10,227 nucleotides of DNA from NCBI RefSeq assembly GCF_001949145.1, contig NW_019091707.1:48917-59143 (forward strand), in the 5' to 3' direction. The stretch is from Acanthaster planci (lineage: Eukaryota > Echinodermata > Asteroidea > Valvatida > Acanthasteridae). Position 1 is the stretch's first letter. Each line of letters opens with the position of its first letter. Shown in pieces: positions 1 to 7,442 of the stretch. The notes beneath the pieces are model-generated. The model had not been told where the DNA came from and searched no databases. It saw only the letters and a program-made list of their open reading frames with translations. The translations under genes and the position numbers were made by a program.

Positions 1-952
1 TACACGAGACATACATGTATTTAAAATAAGTTTTAAAAAGTAGCCTATTCGTAGGATAGGCGTAAATTGGGACATTATAGTATTCTTACTTTCATTTCGA
101 TAACCCGGTTGCTTCCTAAATAAAATGTACTACTACAAGGAGACCGTGGTGTAAGCCTACACATTCCCGAATAACGATTCCTTTGTTATTGTTAGCAACA
201 GTAGAAAGTAATTCCAAACCTTTCAAGTACTATAAAAACAGATTACTTGACATGAACTTTTTTCTTTCAGTTGCAGGTCCGTCGATATATGGCAGGGATC
301 ACCGACAGCCGGAACTGTCCACGAATTTCCAGCATGTAACTGTCATGTAGGACTAGAGGGCCTCTATAAATGCATATGTACATGTAGGCCTATAATGAAA
401 TTTAGAAAATACGTGTAGCCTGGGAAGTGCATTGATGGAATTGTGGCTATCCAGTTGATATCCAGTAAATTGTTCTTTCCCGGACGGTTCATCCGCCCTA
501 ATGGCAGTACTAACGATGTCCTGGTCCTTTTCCAGTCTATTATGTCAAATCGGGGACGAATGCCGAATATACGCTACCATACATGTAGGTAGAACTATAG
601 CAGGAATGAAATCAGCAGCATATGCAAAATACAGAAAAATATGTATAAAATAGAGGGTTGCGTAAGGATAAAAAACTTCGATTCTGGGGAAAAATCAATA
701 CCAATCAACGGTAGAAATTCGTAGCAAATCGAATGCACATGAAACATTCTCGTTAAGTCAAGTACACAGTTCACTTGTATAGCTTTCCAAAACTAAGCTT
801 TCAAAATGAAAGGATGACCCAAGGTCATAAATACTCCACATAACATATTAATACACTTCAAGAATAGGCCCCCCTTTATCTTGATGTACAGCTGAACATT
901 GAAAGTTACGGAAGTTGTACGTTTTAATTCAGTGATGTCCCAAGATATGAAT

Positions 953-993
953 TGATTTTTCTCTAAATGAAGAAATTCTTCAATGAAAAATCA
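953..993. repeat. Imperfect inverted repeat (hairpin)
   Basis: The outer arms TGATTTTTC (953-961) and GAAAAATCA (985-993) are perfect 9-bp complements. The inner arms TGAAGAA (968-974) and TTCTTCA (976-982) are 7-bp complements around one A. An asymmetric internal loop (6 versus 2 nt) separates them. No gene surrounds it and the function is unknown. Confidence 0.75.
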
Positions 994-1511
994 GTTTTTT
1001 TCATAAACAGTTTCCCTCGTGTTTACTCTTTATTTGTGAAGAAGAACGTGTATATGTTGCGATTCGGAACTGGTTAAACCGATCTAGAACTAGGAAAGCC
1101 GTCGTCGTCATGTTCGTCGATCCGTAAAGTCCAAACTAAAAGCTTACATTTTCAAAAGAATTTTGAAGAACCCGAATTCCAACTCACAAAGTTGATTACT
1201 GACCACATTTTACTGGAGTAAGGTACAAGCATCTTTGTAGCCGCTGCAATCTGAATATTTATAGCCATCCGTAACAAAACACGACAACGGCCACGTGTTC
1301 CTGGGAGAGCTCAGGTTAAGTTAAGAAATTCTGGTTCTGTGAGATACTTTAGAAAATGGACAGTCGGTATTTCTTCAACAGCTGTTCATGGACTACATGT
1401 AATACATTGTATTTGCTGAGAGCATGGGCTGTAAAATCAACTATGGCCGTCTTGTGGTCAGCGTATTAAATCAGGTAACTAATTAACATGACCACAAATG
1501 TTTCTACATAG

Positions 1512-1539
1512 TTCGGAGTGAATTAAAGTTCACTCCGAA
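1512..1539. repeat. Perfect 11-bp inverted repeat with 6-nt loop
   Basis: TTCGGAGTGAA (1512-1522) is followed by TTAAAG and then its exact reverse complement TTCACTCCGAA (1529-1539). It could be a hairpin end or remnant of a small inverted-repeat transposon. No target-site duplication or transposase is visible, so this is only a structural call. Confidence 0.85.
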
Positions 1540-1596
1540 TTTGGGTGTTCATTGTTTTACGATCAAACAGTTTTATTCATTTTTTTAAACATATTT

Positions 1597-1604
1597 TGAC
1601 GTCA
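1597..1604. promoter_or_regulatory. Perfect CRE-like octamer TGACGTCA
   Basis: This is the palindromic consensus bound by CREB/ATF-type bZIP factors. It sits in AT-rich non-coding DNA about 810 nt past the BEN gene stop. A chance match is possible and no promoter is otherwise recognisable here. Confidence 0.3.
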
Positions 1605-2080
1605 TACAATTTCGGTTAACTGTTGATTTCTACCTCATAATCGTGTATAGTGGTGTTGTCAAAAGGAAGAATGTCGACCTTTACACAGGATGACAGACCG
1701 TTGTTGCAACTCTTTCATTGTAATAAAACTTTATCAGGTCTGTCTTTGTTTTTCATAAAATAACGTAACATTTGCAACACCTGATCGTAACTATGACCTA
1801 CATGTACATTACAAGAATTTTGTAGAATGCGTTGGTATTGAGAGATACTTTAAAAATGAAATATGTAAGGTCATTCTCAAGTTCCCCAAGAGAAAGATTC
1901 AGTATCAACTGTCAAATACTGGACATCTCTGCATAAACAAAACATCTTCAAAATGAAAATGTACAGTCACAGCACCAAAACGGAGTAATTACAATGTACA
2001 GTGTGTAGGGAAGATTACAAATCAATAACAGCCGGCAAAAAGGTGAGGGCAAAAATCTGGAAAGCCAAAATGAACAATAA

Positions 2081-2086
2081 TTTAAT
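2081..2086 (-). terminator. Possible poly(A) signal ATTAAA
   Basis: On the minus strand this is ATTAAA, the commonest poly(A) variant, and the nearest strong hexamer downstream of the BEN gene. It lies about 331 nt past the stop and would give a 3' UTR of ordinary length. Confidence 0.3.
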
Positions 2087-2359
2087 TTGTCAAATTAATC
2101 GGTGTGCATGTACAACTGCACTTGTATTCAATGTTAGTTTTTCCCCAAAATCAGTCTCAGTACGCGAAATAATGAAATTCAATCCAAGGAATCCGTATGA
2201 ATTTATGATGTCTCAATATTAATTTTACTACAGTCGCGATGGACAACCCGTGCTGTACACAATGTATATGTACATCAATTCCAGAAAAAAAGATGAGGGT
2301 TACAAAATGCGTTACCGCACCACTTTTGGCGCAAGATGCTGACCAGAAACCGGACAGTT

Positions 2360-2365
2360 TATATT
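2360..2365 (-). terminator. Possible poly(A) signal AATATA
   Basis: On the minus strand this reads AATATA, a known weak variant of the poly(A) hexamer, about 52 nt after the stop codon of the BEN gene. A canonical AATAAA is not found nearby. Alternatives are ATTAAA at 2086-2081 and AATAAA at 1577-1572. Which is used cannot be decided from sequence. Confidence 0.2.
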
Positions 2366-2416
2366 GGTGGTAGCTATATTTTTAGCTAGCTATTAATCAT
2401 ACCTGAAGTGTACTAA

Positions 2417-2965
2417 TTACAATAAGGATCTGGAGCGATTAAGTCGTCTGCACCCCTCATCAATGGCTTTAAAGCAATCTCTTCTCCAGTATTTCTCAAA
2501 CGTTTCTGGAGGGAGGGATGTTCGACCCTTCAGAATTCCTTTAATGTGGTTCAATCTTACTGGGTCAAGCTTCGTCTTCCCCCTAACGCCCCTACAATTA
2601 CTTGCCTTCATCTCTTCCTTCGAAAATAATAAACGGACCAACGAAAGCGCAAAGTTCGCCTCAGAGGACGAGCTGTCTTTATGGTCCGCTATTATTTCCG
2701 TCGAAAGAGACGAGAGATTCATTGGAGGGTCTGAGGGGGTGGAAGCGGTATTAGATAAGGCAGGCCTTGATGATCCCATTCGTGGTGGTGTCACTTGAGG
2801 GACTGGAGATGAACGCTTTGATGGCGAGTCAGGGACGAACTTGTGTTTCCACAAGTCGTCAATCTGACTCGCCATTTTACGAAACATCTCCAAATCGGTT
2901 ACTGAAATTCTTGCCATCGGTGTTTTGGCTGGAGTACTTGTTTTATATGCAGGGGACCAAGAATC
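2417..2965 (-). CDS. Exon 10: Ser/Pro-rich segment, BEN domain and stop
   Basis: This 549-nt terminal coding exon encodes residues 234-415 and ends in TAA. The acceptor is TTTCCTTCATTTGCTTCACAG|GAT, very strong, and continues phase 0. Residues about 253-275 could form a helix (VTDLEMFRKMASQIDDLW). Residues about 280-320 are rich in S, T and P. The BEN domain spans about 335-411: FALSLVRLLFSKEE, then a G-rich turn, LDPVRLNHIKGIL, a variable loop, and WRRDCFKAIDEGCRRLNR. The hydrophobic spacing and the C...CRR ending are typical of BEN domains. The domain sits in a single exon and ends four residues before the stop. Confidence 0.9.
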   Translation of the reverse strand, partial: DSWSPAYKTSTPAKTPMARISVTDLEMFRKMASQIDDLWKHKFVPDSPSKRSSPVPQVTPPRMGSSRPALSNTASTPSDPPMNLSSLSTEIIADHKDSSSSEANFALSLVRLLFSKEEMKASNCRGVRGKTKLDPVRLNHIKGILKGRTSLPPETFEKYWRRDCFKAIDEGCRRLNRSRSLL

Positions 2966-5900
2966 CTGTGAAGCAAATGAAGGAAAGACTGCATTAGGCT
3001 AATGAGTGACATTATGCAATCATGACAACTCACATATCTCTCATGTTTAGATACAGACCAGTGGGAGAGAGCTGTGGCCTACCACAAGATTGGTGCTGTT
3101 TTTATAGTGAGAGATAGCCCATTCGGGAAATACGTGGAACTGTGATTAAATTCCACTCCTAAATTGGATTGCAAATCCCCAAACCTGGCAGAGTTATGTA
3201 GTTTTTACTCTGTTCACTCATTTCGGAGAGGGAAGGAATCTGTGTGAATGCCGCGAAATATATACTTGTGCAGTCTCCAGTAAGGATGAAATAAACAAAA
3301 ATTCATATATTCCCATTGTTGTCAAATGGAATGCTTACTTTTAGGGGGCTTCCCATGTTGCTGTTCATTTCATCGGATAGAAAACTGAGCTCCGGGAAGT
3401 ATGGTATCTGCCAACAGAAAGCGTGTAACGTGTGAAACGGTGCCTTTAAATACACATGTACACGTAGTTGAAAAATATGTCATACATCTACATGTACATA
3501 CATGAACTTTATATCTGCTAACACAGGCAGACAATTTGGCTATTGGCTGCTGAGTGGCTCGATTTGGCATGCAATGACGTAGCAATGAAGTTGATGACTG
3601 CAGTATCTACTTTTCAAAATGGTCCTTACACGTACATATAAGCAAAGGTTTCAATCAAAATAAGGATCAATAATGTCATTTTGATAGACTGTCATTATTG
3701 GATATTGCTTGACGTGTCCTCTCTTGAATGAAAGTCTATGCCTTATTTTTGGCCACATACCCGCTCAAGATTGAGTGTTTTTGACTCTACTGTTAGCATT
3801 ACCTTTTGGGAGTAGGCCTATTAAAAGTGTATCATGGGTGCATACCTGTTCGGGACTTATAGTATCCGGTGACCCTAAGCTGGTACGGGCCGGGGTTTCA
3901 GCAGCCTGATCATCATCTGCAGTCTAAAGAAACAGAACGAGACAACATAGTATCTCAATGATTTAAACACAAGTACTCGACACGCACTGTTCCAAAAGGT
4001 CGGATTTCCTTGAATTCAGTGTTTTTAGTGCTTTTAGGGCCTATACATGTATATGCAAAAGGGATAATTTTTTAATTAAAAAATCAAGGACGACTCTTTT
4101 GTGGATTGAAAATAACCTGGTACTTCGGTAGCACTGACTTGTGTAGTACTAGTTAGAGTGTACCACTTACAAGTGCTAGAACAGGGCCGTCTGTTTCTTC
4201 TGACCCGTGGTGGTCCCTAGGTGATTGGGGTGGTTCAAGCCTCTCCTGATAACAGATAAATGCAAATTATGGACCTTTGTTAAAAGACGTCAAACGCTTT
4301 GCCCACAGATGAAATACATGTATAATGCCATTTAAAGGGTTTTGAAGCGTGATCTCCAGTAAAGTTTGAAGTGAGAAGTTTCTCAACTTAACTTGTGGAC
4401 GGCATGTACTGTAGTTTGCCTTGACGTGGCAGAATTTCCATAACTCTATGGAAGAATATCAACATGCTCAATTGACCTTGTTAGTAAGAGGTCCTTTGGA
4501 CTGGGAAATGCCCATGTTTCAACAGGAGCCTTGTAAAACTGTATACATGTATTATAAGGAATGATAATACACCGGTATCACGATCTTGTATTCACAATCT
4601 TGTATTGTCGTTGCTCTTATTAACGCGCAACTGTACATGTACATCAACATTTTCCAACTCACCAACTGCTCTTCCACAGCCTCTACATCGTCATCGTCAA
4701 CACAGAACCGAGCCAGGACAGTTGCTCTCTTCTTCTCCTAATTTAAGGTGCAAAATATTTACATGTAAAGTGTGCATTTCAAAGCATGCTTGTACATATT
4801 TCCAAGTTTTTCTGTATTCTGTGTTGGCAGTTTTAGACCAAAGCTAGAATATTAGAAGGAGTTCTAATACCCGGCCACCTTCCTCCCGTTTAAATGAATC
4901 CGAGTTACCAACTCGGAAAACCTCAATTTTGAAATGATAGTGATTAACCAGTGGTCGTTCCCTTATGACACTACAGACGTACGAAAAACTGACATGGCTA
5001 ATTTTGGTGCGGTCATCAGTGAGGCAAAACCAAGTCAATAGATTGACCACCTTTTGGAGGCATGATTGATTTGATTCTTCGATTCCCACAGGATTCCTAG
5101 GCCCTCCTCCTATTAATCTTTTTCTTCTAAAATGATGTGAGATTTGGGAAGATCTTAATGTGAGAATTTCGTAATCCATGTGCACATACACACGAATATG
5201 CTAATTATTATAAAGTGCAAATGGGAAGCAGCTGTCGTGTACATGTACATTTACTTACCTTAGCTGGCCTTTTCTGCAACTTCTTTGCCTGTCAGGAAAA
5301 GACATTACCATGATACACAGTTATTGGCGATGGAACACGTACTAAACACGAGCGGTGTGTTCATGTTCGATTAACGGCGGGGAAAGCGTCCTTTAAACTT
5401 ATGGAAATATGACAATTTGCAAAAAAATGAAAGTGACACTCTTATGGTTTAAATAAAAAATTTAACCTTTTCCCCTGAGAAACGTTTACAATATTGTGTG
5501 TGTGAATTTCCTAAAATAACCGTTACCTTTGATGTACCAGTAGTTCTCGCCTCTTTGACCTTCTGCGTTTTTCCTTTCTTCTTTAAATTTGTTTGAACCT
5601 GATGAAAGCAATACATTCCCAATTACAAGCCATTTATTGTTTTATTTATCCTGCCTCCCCACCCTTCGTTTTAACACTTCATCAAACATTCAGCAGTTCT
5701 GATACTTTAACAAAATGAAACTAGACCTAAGTTTTTTTTCCCCGAGTCATGGGTGTTTGCCTTGTACGTGGAGTAGATGTATACTCTTACCTTTATCTTT
5801 GATGCTCCAGACGTCTGTGCAGTTTGTTCCTGCGGCTTTTGGGGGTTCTCAGTTGTTCTTCGTACCTGATGAGGAAAACCGGTACATGCACGAGCCCTTT

Positions 5901-7442
5901 CTATGTTACTGGTCCTTTGAACCATTACCAAACATTTTCAGAATAGTACTTACATTATTAAACGAGAAAAATCTTCACGAATTTATGTATTATGCGTCTA
6001 AAGACGCGTAGCAATTTGATTTTGTTCATGATTACGCACGGTCGAGTTCGGGTGGGAAACTGTTTATATTGGGTTATACTTATAACATGCACAATTTTTA
6101 TGTCTCAAGTCTATTGTTTTCTATGATTTCCATTACAAAATATACAAGATAGTAAGTTAATTTGTAGCAAGTTCCTAAGACTTTACTATGACGGTGTTTC
6201 CCGTTAATACCCTTGTATACATGTACTTGCCTTTGTCTTGGAATTTCTGGCACTGGCAGTTTCTGCATCTTGGACATCTGTCGTTTTTCTTTTCTCATTC
6301 GTCCCTTGAACCTAAATAGATGAAGCATAAGCTGCGACTATGAAATTAGACCAAACTTATGGGTAGCCCTGGGAGGACATAGGTGAAAATGTATGCTTCA
6401 TTCTGGTGTTTGAAATTCATCCATGAACTTGCCATTTCCCTTTAAGTCTGCTCAATTACGACCCGGGAATAGACCCATTAACTGAGGCGTTGGAACTCAT
6501 TTACAAAATACCGTACGTGGACTCTCGTGGCAACGTCGTACCAAAAATAAATAGATAACAAAAATAGTCCTAGTCACTTTGTCTGGACGGAAAGTTTTAT
6601 CCCGGAATGAAACAAGCAGAAGCAAGTTTTGGCAAGGGCGAGCATCACAGGAATTTAAAAGATTCTAAATGTGGAGGATTTGAAGAGGCTTTTTTTTTCG
6701 AAGTTTGTTCCGGAAATTCTATTATGAATTCAGTGAAGAAGAGTTCAGAATTTTTCAAATGATACAAACATCAAACGTTTACGGCTGTTCCTAGACTTAT
6801 TCACGATACGCCGGACAAATTTCCATCCGAAGTCAACCTGGGTGGGATAGATGCGCTTTACACAAACCAAGTCAGCGAAAACGCGGTTGGAACTTGCCCC
6901 TTGGAGGTACATAAAACACACTTTGGCCTACCTTAGCCACGGTTTCTTTGGTCCTCGAAAGAGCTCTTTGTAGAAAAAGCAGATCAGAGTGGTCGTCTAT
7001 GCAGAAGTGAAGAAGGCAAAACGATTCGAAATTGAAATAACTGTATGCAAAACCACACCATGAGCATTTCTTTCTCATTATTTACATTGGCAGCGGCAAT
7101 TTAAAACAACAGCGCAATTTCTCTTATACTTAAAAATGATTGAGACATATTGTAGAGACCTTCAACAGCATCTATAGTACTTTCACTTTCTGTTTGGCTG
7201 AGAAAGCCATTTAAAACAATAAAAGTGGAGGCAAAAAGTTTGAGAGTTCATGTTGACTTACCTGAAAATCGGAGAACTTCGCACGGAAGGTATTCCCCTT
7301 CCCATAGCACTTCCACCCTCTCACCGCTTTCTATGCCGGGTTTCACGTTTTTGATGAGTTTTGTAGGCATTATGCTTGTCGACTTATCGTCAAACGAAAC
7401 CAACACTTCTCTAGGAATTTTGTATAACTGCCTCAGAGACAT
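2417..7442 (-). CDS. BEN-domain protein, ten-exon gene (whole coding span)
   Basis: This is a predicted 415-residue nuclear protein assembled from ten exons (1,248 nt including TAA). Residues about 12-60 form a Tudor-like segment with the pattern RVEVLWEGEYLPCEVL. Residues 61-233 are a low-complexity linker, basic up to about 160 and acidic after it. Residues 234-335 are Ser/Thr/Pro-rich. Residues about 335-411 match the BEN family, with a leading hydrophobic helix, an LDP turn, a WRRDCFKAI helix and a final CRRLNR. BEN domains bind DNA or chromatin proteins and often act in repression. An N-terminal barrel joined to a C-terminal BEN domain recalls BEND5, but orthology is inferred. The start is the first in-frame ATG after an upstream in-frame TGA near 7500 and has ACC before it. 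All junctions keep one open frame, which is the main support. A non-coding 5' exon cannot be excluded. Confidence 0.85.
2821..2875 (-). repeat. Coding hairpin: 22-bp imperfect stem in exon 10
   Basis: The arms ATGGCGAGTCA (2821-2831) and TGACTCGCCAT (2865-2875) are perfect 11-bp complements. Inside them GACG (2834-2837) pairs with CGTC (2857-2860), and ACTTGTG (2839-2845) pairs with CACAAGT (2850-2856). One A is bulged, there is a small internal loop (2 versus 4 nt), and the terminal loop is TTTC. It lies in codons for about residues 264-282, before the BEN domain. Most of the mRNA segment is therefore self-complementary. Confidence 0.85.
2966..3845 (-). other. Intron 9 (880 nt)
   Basis: This is the longest intron of the BEN gene, from GTATGC to a strong TTTGCTTCACAG acceptor, phase 0. 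It holds one TACATGTA (3489-3496) and an 8-bp inverted repeat CAATAATG/CATTATTG (3668-3675 and 3693-3700). A 71-codon open stretch on the minus strand (3370-3585) has no matching splice sites and a Cys/Thr-rich translation across repeat-like DNA. No exon was recognised. Confidence 0.7.
3846..3923 (-). CDS. Exon 9: acidic linker module
   Basis: A 78-nt phase 0-0 exon encodes residues 208-233, starting TADDDQAAETP and ending TISPEQ. The acceptor is CTGTTTCTTTAG|ACT. A second AG six bases inside (CTGCAG|ATG) would remove just two residues in frame. The donor is CAG|GTATGC. The segment contains SP/TP-type sites (GSPD, ISPE) that could be phosphorylated; that is inference only. Confidence 0.78.
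4171..4245 (-). CDS. Exon 8: acidic, proline-containing linker module
   Basis: A 75-nt phase 0-0 exon encodes residues 183-207, starting ERLEPPQSPRDHH and ending GPVLAL. The acceptor is TATCTGTTATCAG|GAG. The donor is CTT|GTAAGTGG, strong on the intron side although the exon ends in T. It has the same length and phase as exon 7, and both start with Glu and end with Leu. It is probably disordered. Confidence 0.78.
4246..4662 (-). other. Intron 7 (417 nt)
   Basis: A phase 0 intron running GTGAGT to TTATCAG. It contains three TACATGTA copies (4315, 4544 and 4634 starts) and a small hairpin, TTCCATA-ACTC-TATGGAA (4436-4453). No further exon was seen. Confidence 0.65.
4663..4737 (-). CDS. Exon 7: acidic linker module
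   Basis: A 75-nt phase 0-0 exon encodes residues 158-182, starting EKKRATVLARFC, then a run VDDDDVEAVEE, and ending QL. The acceptor is CACCTTAAATTAG|GAG, with a weak pyrimidine tract. The donor is TTG|GTGAGT. TACATGTA copies flank it on both sides (4760-4767 and 4634-4641). The linker charge switches from basic to acidic here. Confidence 0.76.
4738..5258 (-). other. Intron 6 (521 nt)
   Basis: A phase 0 intron from GTAAGTA to AAATTAG. TACATGTA copies lie near both ends (5240-5247 and 4760-4767). A long minus-strand open stretch (4844-5191) lies inside. A possible exon there (about 5132-5054) would need different phases and would break the otherwise uniform phase 0 frame, so it is not called. 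Confidence 0.6.
5259..5288 (-). CDS. Exon 6: 30-nt basic microexon
   Basis: A ten-codon phase 0-0 exon encodes residues 148-157, AKKLQKRPAK. The acceptor is TTTTCCTGACAG|GCAA and the donor AAG|GTAAGTA, both strong. It adds six basic residues (five Lys, one Arg) and, with exon 5, could make a bipartite nuclear localisation signal. A TACATGTA palindrome lies at 5240-5247, about ten bases inside the following intron. Confidence 0.78.
5527..5598 (-). CDS. Exon 5: lysine-rich linker module
   Basis: A 72-nt phase 0-0 exon encodes residues 124-147. The start VQTNLKKKGKTQK is strongly basic and could be a nuclear localisation signal; the end is TTGTSK. The acceptor is TTTCATCAG|GTTC and the donor AAG|GTAACGG. 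It begins with the same GTTCAA hexamer as exon 3, which suggests exon duplication within the gene. Confidence 0.8.
5791..5865 (-). CDS. Exon 4: linker module
   Basis: A 75-nt phase 0-0 exon encodes residues 99-123, starting VRRTTENPQKP and ending TSGASKIK. The acceptor is TTTTCCTCATCAG|GTAC and the donor AAG|GTAAGAG. The composition is Gln/Thr/Lys-rich and probably disordered. The C-terminal part resembles that of exon 5 (TTGTSK). No catalytic or binding motif is visible. Confidence 0.8.
5866..6230 (-). other. Intron 3 (365 nt, GC-AG)
   Basis: A phase 0 intron starting GCAAGT and ending CCTCATCAG. TACATGTA occurs at its very start (6218-6225). The rest is AT-rich with no recognisable feature. 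Confidence 0.6.
6225..6230 (-). promoter_or_regulatory. Non-canonical GC splice donor
   Basis: On the minus strand this reads GCAAGT after AAAG. Functional GC donors usually show this otherwise perfect match to U1 snRNA. A TACATGTA palindrome (6218-6225) overlaps the last base. Such donors are often weaker and can permit alternative splicing. Confidence 0.65.
6231..6311 (-). CDS. Exon 3: basic linker module with GC donor
   Basis: An 81-nt phase 0-0 exon encodes residues 72-98, starting VQGTNEKRK and ending NSKTK. The acceptor is CATCTATTTAG|GTTC. The donor is AAG|GCAAGT, the typical form of the rare GC-AG intron class. The nearest GT, four bases further on, would break the frame. The segment is hydrophilic and probably disordered. 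Its start (VQ) and end (S-K-x-K) resemble the two exons that follow. Confidence 0.75.
6312..6931 (-). other. Intron 2 (620 nt)
   Basis: A phase 0 intron from GTAGGC to CTATTTAG. It has a short T tract on the plus strand (about 6690-6699). It contains no exon-like stretch, repeat or TACATGTA copy that I can recognise. Confidence 0.6.
6932..6963 (-). CDS. Exon 2: 32-nt microexon
   Basis: The exon completes codon 61 (G|CT, alanine) and encodes residues 62-71, LSRTKETVAK. The donor is AAG|GTAGGC. The acceptor is a tandem AG: the pyrimidine tract CTTTTTCTAC is followed by AAAGAG. Using the second AG gives phase 1 in and phase 0 out and keeps every later exon open. Using the first AG shifts the frame and meets a TAA inside exon 4, so the second is chosen. 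Because the exon is so short, its identity rests on frame and splice sites rather than on similarity. Confidence 0.68.
7262..7442 (-). CDS. Exon 1: start codon and Tudor-like N-terminal domain
   Basis: This exon encodes residues 1-60 plus the first base of codon 61 (181 nt). The ATG lies in an ACC-ATG-T context. The donor reads CAG|GTAAGTC, a near-perfect consensus. The protein shows two beta-rich runs, VLVSFDD and RVEVLWEGEYLPCEVL, with a tryptophan at 47. This looks like the strand pattern of small Tudor/Agenet-type barrels and resembles the N-terminus of BEND5-like proteins. The reading frame stays open upstream to about 7500, so a coding upstream exon spliced near 7450 is possible. The ATG at 7442 is preferred for its context and because a barrel starting about ten residues in is a natural N-terminus. 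Confidence 0.82.

Larger units (their letters stand above)
1..2416. other. Region downstream of the BEN gene, no gene recognised
   Basis: This is AT-leaning sequence without a convincing coding region. It holds five TACATGTA copies (starts 12, 379, 580, 1394, 1799), two hairpins, a CRE-like octamer and possible poly(A) signals. A 73-codon open stretch at 2001-2222 has no domain, splice context or composition suggesting a gene. A good plus-strand acceptor-like site ends at 270 (TTTTTTCTTTCAG), but the sequence after it supports only a very short open frame. Confidence 0.55.

Noticed and set aside
2001-2222. 73-codon plus-strand open frame
   Set aside because: No domain, splice context or coding-like composition. 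The length is expected by chance in 10 kb.
2463-2798. 111-codon plus-strand open frame
   Set aside because: It lies antisense to the BEN-domain exon, which has a recognisable domain and a matching acceptor; the frame is a shadow.
5054-5132. Possible extra minus-strand exon in intron 6, between TTTTAG and AAG|GTGGTC
   Set aside because: In phase 0 it meets a TAG, and in its open frame its length is not a multiple of three. Inclusion would break the 415-codon frame.
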